Assembly: GCA_026419775.2 (NCBI GenBank)
Contig: JAOPGA020000204.1
Coordinates: 21,988-85,987, forward strand
DNA length: 64,000 nucleotides
Reading direction: 5' to 3'
Origin: Acrasis kona
Taxonomy: Eukaryota > Heterolobosea > Eutetramitea > Acrasida > Acrasidae
In this document: piece after piece, positions 53,711 to 63,097 of the stretch
Layout of the letters: every line of letters begins with the position of its first letter
How positions within the stretch are numbered: position 1 is the stretch's first letter
Made by a program: the position numbers and the translations under genes
Notes under the pieces: generated by a model
Seen by the model: only the letters and a program-made list of their open reading frames with translations
What the model was told of the DNA's origin: nothing
Databases searched by the model: none

Positions 53711-54451
53711 TTAGTCACACAAATTATGGCATAGATTAAGAGTCTTCACACCAATCAAGTTCTTTGTAAATGGTGAGGTCCCAAGAGCATATAGATCCAC
53801 AAAGTTGATGTCGTCGGTATGGTATAGAACAAACCACACTAAGTTGTCCTCAACAAAAGTTTCCAATCGTTTATATCTGTTGTACGATTCATAATCTTCT
53901 GGTAATCTTTGATCTGGATCTTCTACATTTGAGAATATACTGTCCTCCTGAAAGTCCGTGTGTATTTCGTCATTTGCTACGCCATTAATATGGCCAGGAT
54001 GGTATCCAGGATACTTTAATTTTCGACCTTCCAGGTCGTCATCGGATATAAAATCACTTTTCCAATGTGGTAAGTTTAATGCATTCAAAACTTCTCTGAG
54101 TATCAGTGGCTTCTTTTGGTAAGTTTTAATCGATAAAGGTTTCAATGGTTCACTAAGGGGGCCTAAACTGCAATCCCCCGCTGACACAATAGATATTATC
54201 CATTTATCAATAGCTCCAGACAGTGCGTCTCTGACCAAGTCCATATGTCCAACCCCCTTACTGTTAAACTCTGGACATAACAGTGAAATCTTATCAAGAA
54301 GGTCCTTCCAAAAATAAGGGTAACACAAAATCTCATCAAATTTCTTCGAAATCGTTTTCGACTTCAACTTGATTTTTTCTAAAGGCTCAAGATAATCGAA
54401 TATGATAAACAAAATCTCATTTGGTACTCTTACTACGTCAGCGCTTTGCAT
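53711..54451 (-). CDS. F-box protein
   Basis: 246 residues. The N-terminus VPNEILFIIFDYLEPLEKIK followed by SKKFDEILCYPYFWKDLL matches an F-box (about 7-50), the Skp1-binding helix bundle that recruits substrates to SCF ubiquitin ligases. The remaining about 195 residues lack LRR, WD or Kelch repeats, so the substrate region is unclassified. Intronless. Confidence 0.78.
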   Translation of the reverse strand: MQSADVVRVPNEILFIIFDYLEPLEKIKLKSKTISKKFDEILCYPYFWKDLLDKISLLCPEFNSKGVGHMDLVRDALSGAIDKWIISIVSAGDCSLGPLSEPLKPLSIKTYQKKPLILREVLNALNLPHWKSDFISDDDLEGRKLKYPGYHPGHINGVANDEIHTDFQEDSIFSNVEDPDQRLPEDYESYNRYKRLETFVEDNLVWFVLYHTDDINFVDLYALGTSPFTKNLIGVKTLNLCHNLCD

Positions 54452-54607
54452 ACTAGTAGTTCTTTAATCTACTCTCCTGCATGTCTATAAAAAGTATGAT
54501 TTATGACACCAAAAGAATCTTAAAAAGGTGAAATATAAGCATGTAATTTTGTCAGACGATTAGTTTGATAACGACACCAGATTCAGTTGAATGTATAAAA
54601 ACAACAT

Positions 54608-56141
54608 TTATTGCAGTGGTTGATACTGTGTCTTTCTTCTTTTATAAACCATCACACCCACTACCATGAAGCCAATCACAGATAACAACACTGTGACAGG
54701 AATTACTGTTGATAAAACAATTATCAATGTTCTTGAATCAGGTGCTGGTGTCGGACTCGGACTAGAGGGCAAAGTAGGAACGCCTGTAGTGGAAATGACT
54801 GTTGTTGGAATTTGTGTTAGTGTAAATGTAGGTGTTGGTGTTTGAGTTGGCCATTGATGAGGTTTATCACTAGTTAGATAGTTTATAACTGCCTTACCAG
54901 TTATAAAGTTATGATAATAAAAAACAACATATTGTTTATCTAATGTATCAGTAAATGACAATGAGTCAACCATTTTTGTTGACTTTGCAGTTAGTATTCC
55001 CTTCTCAGATCTAACTTCAACAATAATTTTCCCACCTTGTATTGGTGGTATATATTGGTAACTAAATACCACTTCCTTTCCAACACCTCCGGTAGGAATC
55101 ATCACAACCTTCGCCCCATATAACACAGTAGATAACTCTGTGTAAATTTGACCAGCACTTACTGTTGTATTCACTGTCTGTATATACTTTCCTACTCTAT
55201 GCACCATTTGAGAACCATCTAACGATGTCACATTGCATCTCCATAACAGAGTAGCATTGTGAATAAGTGGAGTAAGTGATATATACTTTTGGTGCTTATA
55301 ACCAACTACATCATACAACACTTTTCTAGACCCATCTGAACTAACACAAGAAAACAAAGCAGAAAAATCAGATTCGCTTAGTAAGCTCAAGATAAAGACC
55401 TTATTTAAGGGTATTTGTAAAGTGAAAGACCAAGTGCTGTTCAATACAACAATTCTACCAGTTCTTGAGTTAGTAAAGAGCTCATCATTAGTATCATAAG
55501 AAAAGAACTGAAGAGGACGGATAGAATCAGAGAATGTAATATATACATCTCCAGATGGGACTAATGAAGAACCAATCATATTAGTGTATTTTTTTGTAAA
55601 AGGGCATAAATTCTTGTTGAGGTATTGACAGCAAACTATTGTTCACACGTATATTGACCTTAACAGGATACCGTGTTCCTTCGTTATCAAAGGTATAGTA
55701 TGAGAATAAATTATTCTGAAGTCTTAAATGTACAATGTAATTTTTTGTCAAGGTCTGAGGTATGGTGTACTCTGTTCCAAGTTGTAATGTATGTATTTCT
55801 TCCTCGTGAATTTCAACTCTGAGATTGTACTCTGTAATTTGTTCAGGGAGAGAGTTGAAGCTGTAAAACATTTCAGTTTTGGGAATTACTGGGGGTATGT
55901 CAATTTTACTGACATCCTTCAAATCATAATCAGTACCGTTAGTTAGGTGTCCGAGTTGAAATTTGATCTGATTATAGGTTTCGTTTGAAGGTGCGATGAA
56001 GGCTACTTGAATTCGACTTGATCCAGGTAGGGTGTGTTTAAATTGATGTACTCCTTTTCCAACTTTATGGTTTATAAAGTAGATTCTGCCAGCATCTACC
56101 AGAAATGACGTGATTAGTAGCAGAAGAACAACTGAACTCAT
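54608..56141 (-). pseudogene. Type I membrane protein gene split by a frameshift in an A7 run
   Basis: ATG 56141 gives signal peptide MSSVVLLLLITSFLVDAG and 186 residues before a TAA at 55581-55583. The frame shifted by one continues to 54608 for 323 more residues: ectodomain, Thr/Pro-rich stalk, a membrane span (IPVTVLLSVIGFMVVGVMVY) and a short basic tail. Both halves look coding, and the switch coincides with a homopolymer of seven A on the sense strand (55589-55595). One base less there would make a continuous protein of about 511 residues. An assembly error is as likely as a real mutation. Family unknown; probable surface receptor-like protein. Confidence 0.65.
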
Positions 56142-56271
56142 TTGTGAAATTTTAAATTGCTTGGGACTTGCCCGAATTGTCGGTTCATGATTGAAATGGT
56201 TATGTTATCACCACATCAATCAAAAGGTAACAAGTTTAGTAGTCTTACAAAATAATTTTTGCTCATCAGGA

Positions 56272-57370
56272 ATGAGGGTGCTTTGGATAGCATTAGTAAT
56301 TTTTACGGTAACATGCGATCAATATATCATTAGAACAAGAAAAAATGCACAACATGTTTACTCTTCCGAAAACATCGCACCGAATCACGATTATGTTTTT
56401 GGTAACCTTTTTTATGGTTTCTCAGCAGAATTAGATGCGCAGCAAGCAATCAAATTAGAACAAAATCCTTTAGTAATTAGTGTAACAAAATCAAAACCTT
56501 TAATTCTTCCAATTAAAGATTTCTCCAACGAGCAACCAAATCCCATCTCAAACACAACAGAATGGAATCTTGACCAATTAGACGGAGTTATTGATAAACG
56601 ATACATTTATGAAGGAGATGGACATGGTGTAGATTGTTACATTGTAGATTCCGGAATTAATACCAACCACACTCAATTGCAAGGAAGGGCAATATGGGGT
56701 GCTAACTTTTGTACAAAAGAAAAAAACATTGACCGAGATTTAGACGGCCACGGTACACACGTTGCCGGTATAGTAGGCTCAAAGGACTACGGTGTTGCCA
56801 GAAATGTTACGTTAATTGCCGTAAAAGTCTCTGGTGAAACTGGTGGAAATCAAGCAGATTTATTAGCGGGTCTTAATTGGGTGTTAAAAAAAGCAACCAC
56901 CACCGGAAGACCATCATTAATAAACATTTCAATGGGTCTCGGTTTCGACGAGGCCATCAATTTAGCAGTGCAAGCTTTAACTGAGGCTGGTATCGCCGTT
57001 GTGGCAGCATCCGGTAATTTCTTCTCCGATGCATGTGGTATTTCTCCCGCAAGCTCTCCTTTTGTTTTTACTGTGGCTGCTAGTGGTCCAAAAAACATGT
57101 TTTGGGAAAAATCTAATCATGGAAAATGTGTTAATGTAATTGCACCTGGCGTTAATATTAAATCACTGACGGCTTGGGGGAGGTACGTGGGAGATGACTG
57201 GTACTTCCCAGGCATGTCCTCACGTCGCTGGTGTTGTTGCACAGGCGTTGTCCATCAAGAAGTTTGAAAAACCTTCGCAAGTCTTCGACTACATCGTTGA
57301 AAAATCTGCAAAGGATATTGTAAAAGGCAAACTGAAGGGCACACCAAATATCTTGCTGAGGGCGTCCTAA
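56272..57370 (+). pseudogene. Secreted subtilisin-like (proteinase K-type) protease with a frameshift before the catalytic serine
   Basis: The ATG at 56272 starts signal peptide MRVLWIALVIFTVTC. An I9 propeptide region (about 18-75) is followed by the S8 domain: Asp126 (YIVDSGIN), His163 (DGHGTHVAG) and oxyanion Asn249 (AASGNF). The frame then leaves homology at a G5 run (57176-57180). In the next frame GTSQACPHVAGVVAQAL carries the catalytic Ser (57206-57208) and continues to TAA at 57368-57370. In the unshifted frame the protein ends at 57267 without Ser. One extra G is the simplest cause. The family-typical Met after the Ser is Gln. An in-frame upstream ATG (56187) with a 45-nt intron is an alternative start. 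Confidence 0.8.
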
Positions 57371-57487
57371 TAGTGCGCCATCTGAATTAAATAAAATACT
57401 TTTTATTGACCCCGTTATGTACATAAATCTGCTCCGACAGTTTCGTATTTTTACTTCTTGTTTTTGGATAATTTTTTTAGCTTATTC

Positions 57488-57495
57488 TATAAATA
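57488..57495 (+). promoter_or_regulatory. TATA-like box of the PIP kinase gene
   Basis: TATAAATA, 27 nt upstream of ATG 57522. Similar boxes precede other genes here at 19-46 nt from the ATG (35103-35110, 17200-17208 minus, 38235-38242 minus, 59269-59276 minus). Confidence 0.45.
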
Positions 57496-57521
57496 ACCTA
57501 CAAAAAAACACAACAAAACAC

Positions 57522-58733
57522 ATGGAGTTGCTTTCCATTATCGTGCTTATAGTACTACTATTGATATCTGCTGGTGTCGGATTCTACTTCCACTCAATAG
57601 ATCGACCCAGAGAGCATAGAAAGAATCGTAATGAACGCCTTGTCGAGGCGGTCTTGAAGCCAATGTCCAAACCAGTTAAGACAAATTACCCAGAAATTAA
57701 ACACGACAATGGCGTTCCCAAACCACTACAACGTATAAACTACAGAACTATTTTATCAGCTTCGCACGTAGCTCCCTTGAAGTTGCGTGAAGCTGACCTA
57801 TTCTACACATTAAGAAAAGACATTTTTGACTTGAAAGAAGAAGAGTACAAAAAGAACTTCCAACAAGGTAAACTAGAAGGTGGAGGAAACTTGGGCTTCT
57901 CTGGTGCAGCATTCTTTTTCACACCCGGAAATAAAAAATTTATTGTGAAGAGCTTACCGAACAGTTTCGAGTGGCACTTCTTCTACGAAACTCTACTTAC
58001 TGCTTATGGCCACTACGTGAGAGAGGTCAAAGATACTTTATTGGCTCGCATCACCGACTCTCTATGTAATTTTGATGTTAGGGTGTGGGTGTGGCTCCGT
58101 TTAGGTGTTCCCGGTCACTTTATCGTTATGCAAAATCTATTAGAAGGTTTTGATAAAGAAAAAGGATGGGAGCAATGGGATCTCAAACCAAAGGATTACC
58201 TGAGAGCTGATTTGATCCTACCAAAATCCGCAGAAGAGGAAGAAAGACTTTTATTCAAAAAAGATGGAATTAAATTATCCAAGAAGAATTATGATTTGTT
58301 GGCAGATCTTTGTTTCCGTGATACTGCTTTCTTGGCGGCTAAAGGTGTTGTTGACTATTCTTTGTTACTTGGTCGCTTCCCTAATGATGGAAGTATGAAG
58401 TTGGATGAACCACAAAACTTCTTTACTGGTGTTGTTTCTTCTGACAAGAAATATGTTTACCGCATTTCTATTATTGATTTCTTCTTCTCTCATAGAACCG
58501 TCCCATTGCTCATCAAGAATGCATCTCAAATTGTACATCCTGTGAAACCAGATGCAGAATTCACCTTCACGGATAAGCCAAAACATTATGCCGAAAAGTT
58601 CATGCAGATGCTAGAGGAATACTGCAAGATTGAAGGACCTGAACAAGAAATCAAGAAGGCTGCCAGACAGAGATCAGTGGACAATCTAAGCATGATACCT
58701 GCTATCTTTTTGCAACCTGGTCAAGTTGTCTAA
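57522..58733 (+). CDS. Phosphatidylinositol phosphate kinase with N-terminal membrane anchor
   Basis: 403 residues from ATG 57522, placed just after a TATA box. Residues 3-22 are a strong hydrophobic segment followed by a basic cluster (RPREHRKNRNER), a signal-anchor pattern with the kinase in the cytosol. The PIPK core shows the nucleotide loop GFSGAAFFFTPGNKKFIVKS with Lys143, WDLKPKDYLR in place of the usual DLKGS, the catalytic VVDYSLLLG and metal-binding ISIIDFF, and KHYAEKFMQML near the end. PIPKs make PI(4,5)P2 or related lipids; type I, II or III cannot be assigned. AATAAA overlaps the stop. Confidence 0.87.
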   Translation: MELLSIIVLIVLLLISAGVGFYFHSIDRPREHRKNRNERLVEAVLKPMSKPVKTNYPEIKHDNGVPKPLQRINYRTILSASHVAPLKLREADLFYTLRKDIFDLKEEEYKKNFQQGKLEGGGNLGFSGAAFFFTPGNKKFIVKSLPNSFEWHFFYETLLTAYGHYVREVKDTLLARITDSLCNFDVRVWVWLRLGVPGHFIVMQNLLEGFDKEKGWEQWDLKPKDYLRADLILPKSAEEEERLLFKKDGIKLSKKNYDLLADLCFRDTAFLAAKGVVDYSLLLGRFPNDGSMKLDEPQNFFTGVVSSDKKYVYRISIIDFFFSHRTVPLLIKNASQIVHPVKPDAEFTFTDKPKHYAEKFMQMLEEYCKIEGPEQEIKKAARQRSVDNLSMIPAIFLQPGQVV

Positions 58734-58896
58734 TAAACATATTTTTACAATCAACTAATTGTTTGTGATGACAATTGAAACCCAGTGTCAAACATCCACG
58801 ATGATGATTTTGGCATAGAATGGATGGGTTATTAGAAAAGATATCCAGGAGCTTACGTAAGAATGACCGATGTATAAAAAATTAGACTTTACTAGT

Positions 58897-59229
58897 TTAC
58901 ATGATTAGGAATGCTGAAGATACGAGGAATATGGCGGCCGCCGTTACACTTTGAACGCTAAGTGCTGAATTCAACTCAATTGCTTTGATGTCATAGTCAA
59001 CGTTATTGTGCCCAGGGCCATTAGTATATTGTGATGCAGGCTTTTTTGGGGCACTTGAAGCCTTCTTGTCTTCTTTGGTGGGCAATACAGTTTCAGAAAC
59101 TACTGACTTGGTAGTTGTCGTTGATGTTATACTTCTGCAAGCTTCCGATCCATCATCTTTTCCACAATCACTGGCGCATAAAACAAAGGTTACGATGACT
59201 GCGAATAATATGATCTTGAATGTATTCAT
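58897..59229 (-). CDS. Small GPI-type surface protein, 110 residues
   Basis: Signal peptide MNTFKIILFAVIVTFVLCA, two to three cysteines, a Thr/Ser/Lys-rich spacer and a C-terminal hydrophobic stretch (VTAAAIFLVSSAFLIM) typical of GPI attachment. A CATAAATA box (59269-59276, minus) lies 40 nt upstream. Family unknown. Confidence 0.7.
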   Translation of the reverse strand: MNTFKIILFAVIVTFVLCASDCGKDDGSEACRSITSTTTTKSVVSETVLPTKEDKKASSAPKKPASQYTNGPGHNNVDYDIKAIELNSALSVQSVTAAAIFLVSSAFLIM

Positions 59230-59629
59230 GTTTTAGTTGTATGGTTTCTTGTTCTAATGATTCAGGTTTATTTATGCATTCAACAATTCTCCTCAATATT
59301 ATTAATAGAACTAGTTATCGATTTATGGAACGATTCGTTAACTTTTTTAGAAAGTTCCGGCCTAAAAAAGAATCAACTGCCTTACAACATTTTTACCTGG
59401 TTTAGTATTATTTTTATAAAACATGTACGTGTTGTTACGTTTGGGACAGTACAGAGTATGGTTGGATATGCAAAGTATCCCTTCGCGAAGCACTGTCTGC
59501 TCCAAGCAAAATTGCTCTAACATGCATAAGAAGGTCTAACCTGTGCTATATATTTATACTATTTTGTTTACAAAAAATGAAACCAAGTTGATTTCATGTT
59601 CCAAAAGTTGTTCGTGATGATTTCAAAAC
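59230..59629. other. Divergent upstream region, no supported gene
   Basis: 400 bp between the GPI protein gene (minus) and the eS30-like gene (plus). Overlapping plus frames (59220-59520) show random composition. A TATATATTTATACTATTTTG-like AT-rich stretch near 59546-59566 may hold the eS30-like promoter. Confidence 0.4.
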
Positions 59630-59935
59630 ATGGGAAAGTTCGGTAGCAGGTTGTGTTGGACCGGTAAAGTAAGAGCAATGACCCCGAAAGTAGAAAAGAG
59701 CAACACTAAACATGAAGTAACGGGTAGAGCCAAGAAAAGATCTGCAGCAAAGTCCTTAACAAAGAAAGTAGCGACTGAAATTAAAGTATTCGAGCAAAAT
59801 GAATTCATTTTCAACAAAAAAGAAGTTAAGAAGGTCGAGATTAGGCATTATGATGAACACAACATTGAGATGTACAGACCAGATTCGAACAGTAAGAAAC
59901 CACACAGATCTAGAGAAACCTACCGGTTGCAATAG
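59630..59935 (+). CDS. Divergent ribosomal protein eS30-like protein
   Basis: 101 residues. Residues 1-38 (MGKFGSRLCWTGKVRAMTPK, VEKSNTKHEVTGRAKKR) follow eS30 (FAU/RPS30) closely: Gly-Lys-Val-Arg, Thr-Pro-Lys-Val and Gly-Arg-Ala-Lys-Arg are in register. The remainder of eS30 (YNRRFVN and the Gly/Lys tail) is replaced by an unrelated about 60-residue basic/acidic extension. Normal eS30 is about 60 residues, so this is likely a diverged paralogue or domain reuse, not the core ribosomal gene. No ubiquitin-like fusion is present. Confidence 0.6.
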   Translation: MGKFGSRLCWTGKVRAMTPKVEKSNTKHEVTGRAKKRSAAKSLTKKVATEIKVFEQNEFIFNKKEVKKVEIRHYDEHNIEMYRPDSNSKKPHRSRETYRLQ

Positions 59936-60133
59936 ATGAAATAATTATGTAAGAAATTGACGTGTAACCTATAAATTGAACATTCTTTGTACTACACTTT
60001 GAGTCTTATGGTAGCGTTTATTTACCGAATATCCTCCCCTGGAGAGGATATGTCAAAGAGCAATCTTGTGATGAATACTTAAAAAATGTAGGTCCCACGA
60101 CCTTATTAATTATCTGGCCTTTTATTAACTATC

Positions 60134-60361
60134 ATGCGCACACAATATTACCAGCAGTTGAATGACATTCGAAACAATTGGAAGGAGAAGTTGCGTGCTC
60201 AGATGTTGGCAGACCGAGAGAATGAAGCGTTGACTTCAAAATTGCATATTATTTTTGAGGTTGTAATCTCTCTGTCAACCCATGGAATTGTTTTGTGCTG
60301 GGTTGAATCAATTGGACCAACTAGGATTGATAAACTCCAACGACAATCGTTTTGTATTTGA
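60134..60361 (+). CDS. Short helical frame overlapping the RCC1 gene start
   Basis: 75 codons beginning MRTQYYQQLNDIRNNWKEKL, charged and helical for about 40 residues, then running antiparallel in composition through the RCC1 first exon in another frame. It could be an upstream ORF or a fragment of a small gene with a 3' splice I could not find. Confidence 0.25.
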   Translation: MRTQYYQQLNDIRNNWKEKLRAQMLADRENEALTSKLHIIFEVVISLSTHGIVLCWVESIGPTRIDKLQRQSFCI

Positions 60362-61764
60362 AAGACATGGCTTTTTTCGCGTTGCTCCATTGTTGATTGG
60401 TATTTTGATAACAAAAATTACATTATGACCATTGCTTTAAATAATAGGATGTGGAGAGAATCATACCTTGTTCTATACTTATGATAAAAAATTATATGCG
60501 TGCGGTAGAAATAATAACTCTGAGTTAGGATTGGGTTTTTCAAGTAGTCCAGTGGGTCGACCAACTCTGGTTGATACTTTCTCGAATTGTGTTGTCACCC
60601 ACATTTCAGCCGGATATCATCATTCTGTGGTGGTTGTAGGTAATGTTTCTCGACCTACTATAATTGTTTAACACCTGCTAGATTCTAAAGATGTATATGT
60701 TTGCGGTACACAACAATTCAATTTGTCAATGATTTACTTTGTGCAGGAAAGAACAGGAACGGACAACTTGGTTCGACTGAGCCAAGCTTGCAAGAATTTC
60801 GCAAAATTAACCTACAGGTCCATCCACGTAAAAGGGTGACGCACATTTCATGCGGCTCTAGATTTACATTTATTGTTTATGATGCAAGAGACGTCTACGT
60901 TGCTGGATTTTCATCATATGGTGCATTGGCTTTGGGTGAGATTACGGCAACAACTGGTTGGACCAGAGTACTTTTACCATGGCTTGGGCCAACAGAGCAA
61001 ATAAAATTTTTTGGCTGTGGAAGCAACAGCACCACAATTGTAACAACAAATAATCGTATATATTCATGTGGATACTGCAATGAGGGAGAGTGGTGAGTTT
61101 AGTTTTATTTAATGTAACTTAATGAACATAGTGGACTTCCTTTTGAAAATTCATACTTCAACTTCACACAGGTTATACATGAGTGTTTTTCTGAAAGAGA
61201 AATTGTACAAATTGAGTTTGGATATTGTAAGTCTATCACTACCACTAATCAGGCCCTCTAATGGATAGATCATGTTATAGTCCTTACGAACCACAGAGAA
61301 GTTTTTGGATATGGGTATGTTTTCGCTTTGTTCTTACGTTAACATTTTACAGATATAATTATTACGGACAGCTGTGTCAAGGAGATCGGATATGTCAATA
61401 TAAACCTGTCAGAATAGGTCAAGACATTATCAGCTCTTATTCGCCAACAGAACGTTTACGTATATATTGTGGAGGTCATCATACATTGTTGGTTGTTGGT
61501 AATTGTAATTTATATGTTGCGGGTGCCTGCATGTATGGACAAATTGGATTAGAGTTGGAACCAGGGGAGGAATGGGCAACAGAATTAAGAAAAGTAAATT
61601 TGGACACCAGGTTCTCGATACTGGACTTTCACTGCGGCATGTATCATTCTTTTGTACGGTGTGGGGGAAGGTTTAATACATCTGATTCTAAAATGTTTAA
61701 GACGCTACTTTCATGTGTGGATAAAAGAAGGTTTGTTGATGTAGATATAGCAGCATACACATGA
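60282..61764 (+). CDS. RCC1-repeat (beta-propeller) protein
   Basis: Seven exons: 60282-60399, 60448-60639, 60682-60705 (24 nt), 60747-61092, 61132-61226, 61269-61314, 61353-61764, with six introns of 38-48 nt, giving 410 residues. RCC1 blades recur: LFCAGLNQLDQLGL, LYACGRNNNSELGLG, DVYVCGKNRNGQLG, DVYVAGFSSYGALALG, RIYSCGYCNEGECGLP, EVFGYGYNYYGQLCQG and LYVAGACMYGQIGLE. That is a complete seven-blade propeller with no extra domain. Several blades are completed only by splicing, which validates the model. RCC1 proteins include GTPase exchange factors and scaffolds; which one is unknown. Confidence 0.88.
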
Positions 61765-61982
61765 AGCCAATCAAAACGTTGTGTGTCCGGCGAAACCAAA
61801 TTATTACAAAAATAAAATGCATGACTTGTTTTCATTCAACCGTGTTTTATAACAAAGATCTGGAGTATCAAAGATCTGGATCTTAATAGAGTTTAGTGCA
61901 TTGTGCTAAGTTCCGGTAAGGATTAGAGGATGTTTAGTTGTTATTTTCTTGTCGGGATTGAAGATCGGAAGTCTAAAAATAA

Positions 61983-62438
61983 ATGAACAAAATAATCGTT
62001 TTATGCGTTCTAGTGGCAACAATTACTTTCGCAATAAGAAGAATGGGTAACGGGGAATCAGTATCAAGAGCAAATCTTCCACCAGCTGAGGTTATAAAGA
62101 CAGATGAAGAGTGGAAAAGTCAACTAACACCACAAGAATATGATGTTTGCCGAAGGGCAGGGACCGAAGCACCATTCACAGGCCAATATAACAAATTCTA
62201 CAAGAATGGTTTGTACAAATGTGTTTGCTGCGAAGCGCCACTTTTTGAAAGTGACACGAAATTTGATTCTGGAACTGGATGGCCGAGTTTCAACCAAGCA
62301 AAAAAGGATTCAGTGATAGAAATTACAGATAATTCTATACCCTTGATGTCCAGAACAGAAGTTGTTTGCTCGAAATGCCACGCACATTTAGGTCACGTTT
62401 TTAATGATGGTCCAAATCCCACTGATGTAAAATACTAA
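61983..62438 (+). pseudogene. MSRB: Secreted methionine-R-sulfoxide reductase B truncated by LTR insertion
   Basis: 151 residues. Signal peptide MNKIIVLCVLVATITFA precedes a MsrB domain with zinc pairs Cys80/Cys83 and Cys129/Cys132, GTGWPSF and HLGHVFNDGP. The normal continuation, including the catalytic Cys in the RYCxN motif, is absent: after PT the sequence enters the LTR starting at 62426, which supplies the last residues and the TAA. The reading frame is otherwise intact. Without the nucleophilic Cys no reductase activity is expected. MsrB normally repairs oxidised methionine with thioredoxin. The gene's 3' part should lie beyond the element. Confidence 0.85.
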
Positions 62439-63097
62439 AGACACTAGAGTAAAGTAACACTCGTTAAGCTGTCAATATATTTCTAACTATTTATTCACAT
62501 AGAGAGTGAGTCCTTTTATACTCGGCTCACTTTCTATCTTTGTACAACTGGCCTTCCTGTTATATTGTCATTTCCTTGGTCTCTCTTCTGTAACCGGTAA
62601 TATATTCCTAATAGTATTACCCGATTACAACACTCCTGCCATGAAAATGAATGTCTTTGACATTTCAACTCTAGACCCTTATTAATACTGAGTCTCTATA
62701 CATTGGAATTCTCAATCTCTAAAGAAAGTTAATTATAGTTGTTATCAGTGTGATTGGGTGTAACAGTGTGATCAGTACTGTTACTACGTATGTTGTGTGT
62801 TGCCTTTTGGCTCAACAACTTCGGTCGCCACCGGCTGGTAACCCCTACCAACTGGGTTGCATAACGCATTAACATGCTAGCATAATTCACATCTGTTGTA
62901 TATTGCATATCCGCTCAACAACTTCGGTTGTCACCGGCTGGTAACCCCTACCAACTGGGTTGCATAACGCATTAACATGCTAGCATAATTCACATATGTT
63001 GTATATTGCATTCGCTCACCAACTTCGGTTGTCACCGGATGATAACATCATGCACTATCATCTGTGCTTTTAATCTTTATTTACAGTATTTCTTACA
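62426..63097 (-). mobile_element. 3' LTR of a Ty3/gypsy retrotransposon
   Basis: About 672 bp bounded by TGTAAAATAC (62426-62435) and GTATTTCTTACA (63086-63097), matching TG...CA ends with near-inverted termini. On the element (minus) strand it follows a purine-rich tract and overlaps the last 28 bp of the polyprotein. The outer end interrupts MsrB. It contains a tandem repeat of about 102 bp. Confidence 0.75.
62810..63045. repeat. Tandem repeat of about 102 bp inside the LTR (about 2.3 copies)
   Basis: Units start at 62810, 62913 and 63014 with GCTCAaCAACTTCGG. Units 1 and 2 are almost identical over 100 bp; unit 3 diverges after about 30 bp. Each includes CACCGGCTGGTAACCCCTAC. Confidence 0.9.

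Noticed and set aside
57182..57211. A 29-nt intron in the subtilase to explain the frame change
   Set aside because: It would remove the catalytic GTS motif and is shorter than any intron here; a one-base shift in the G5 run explains the homology.
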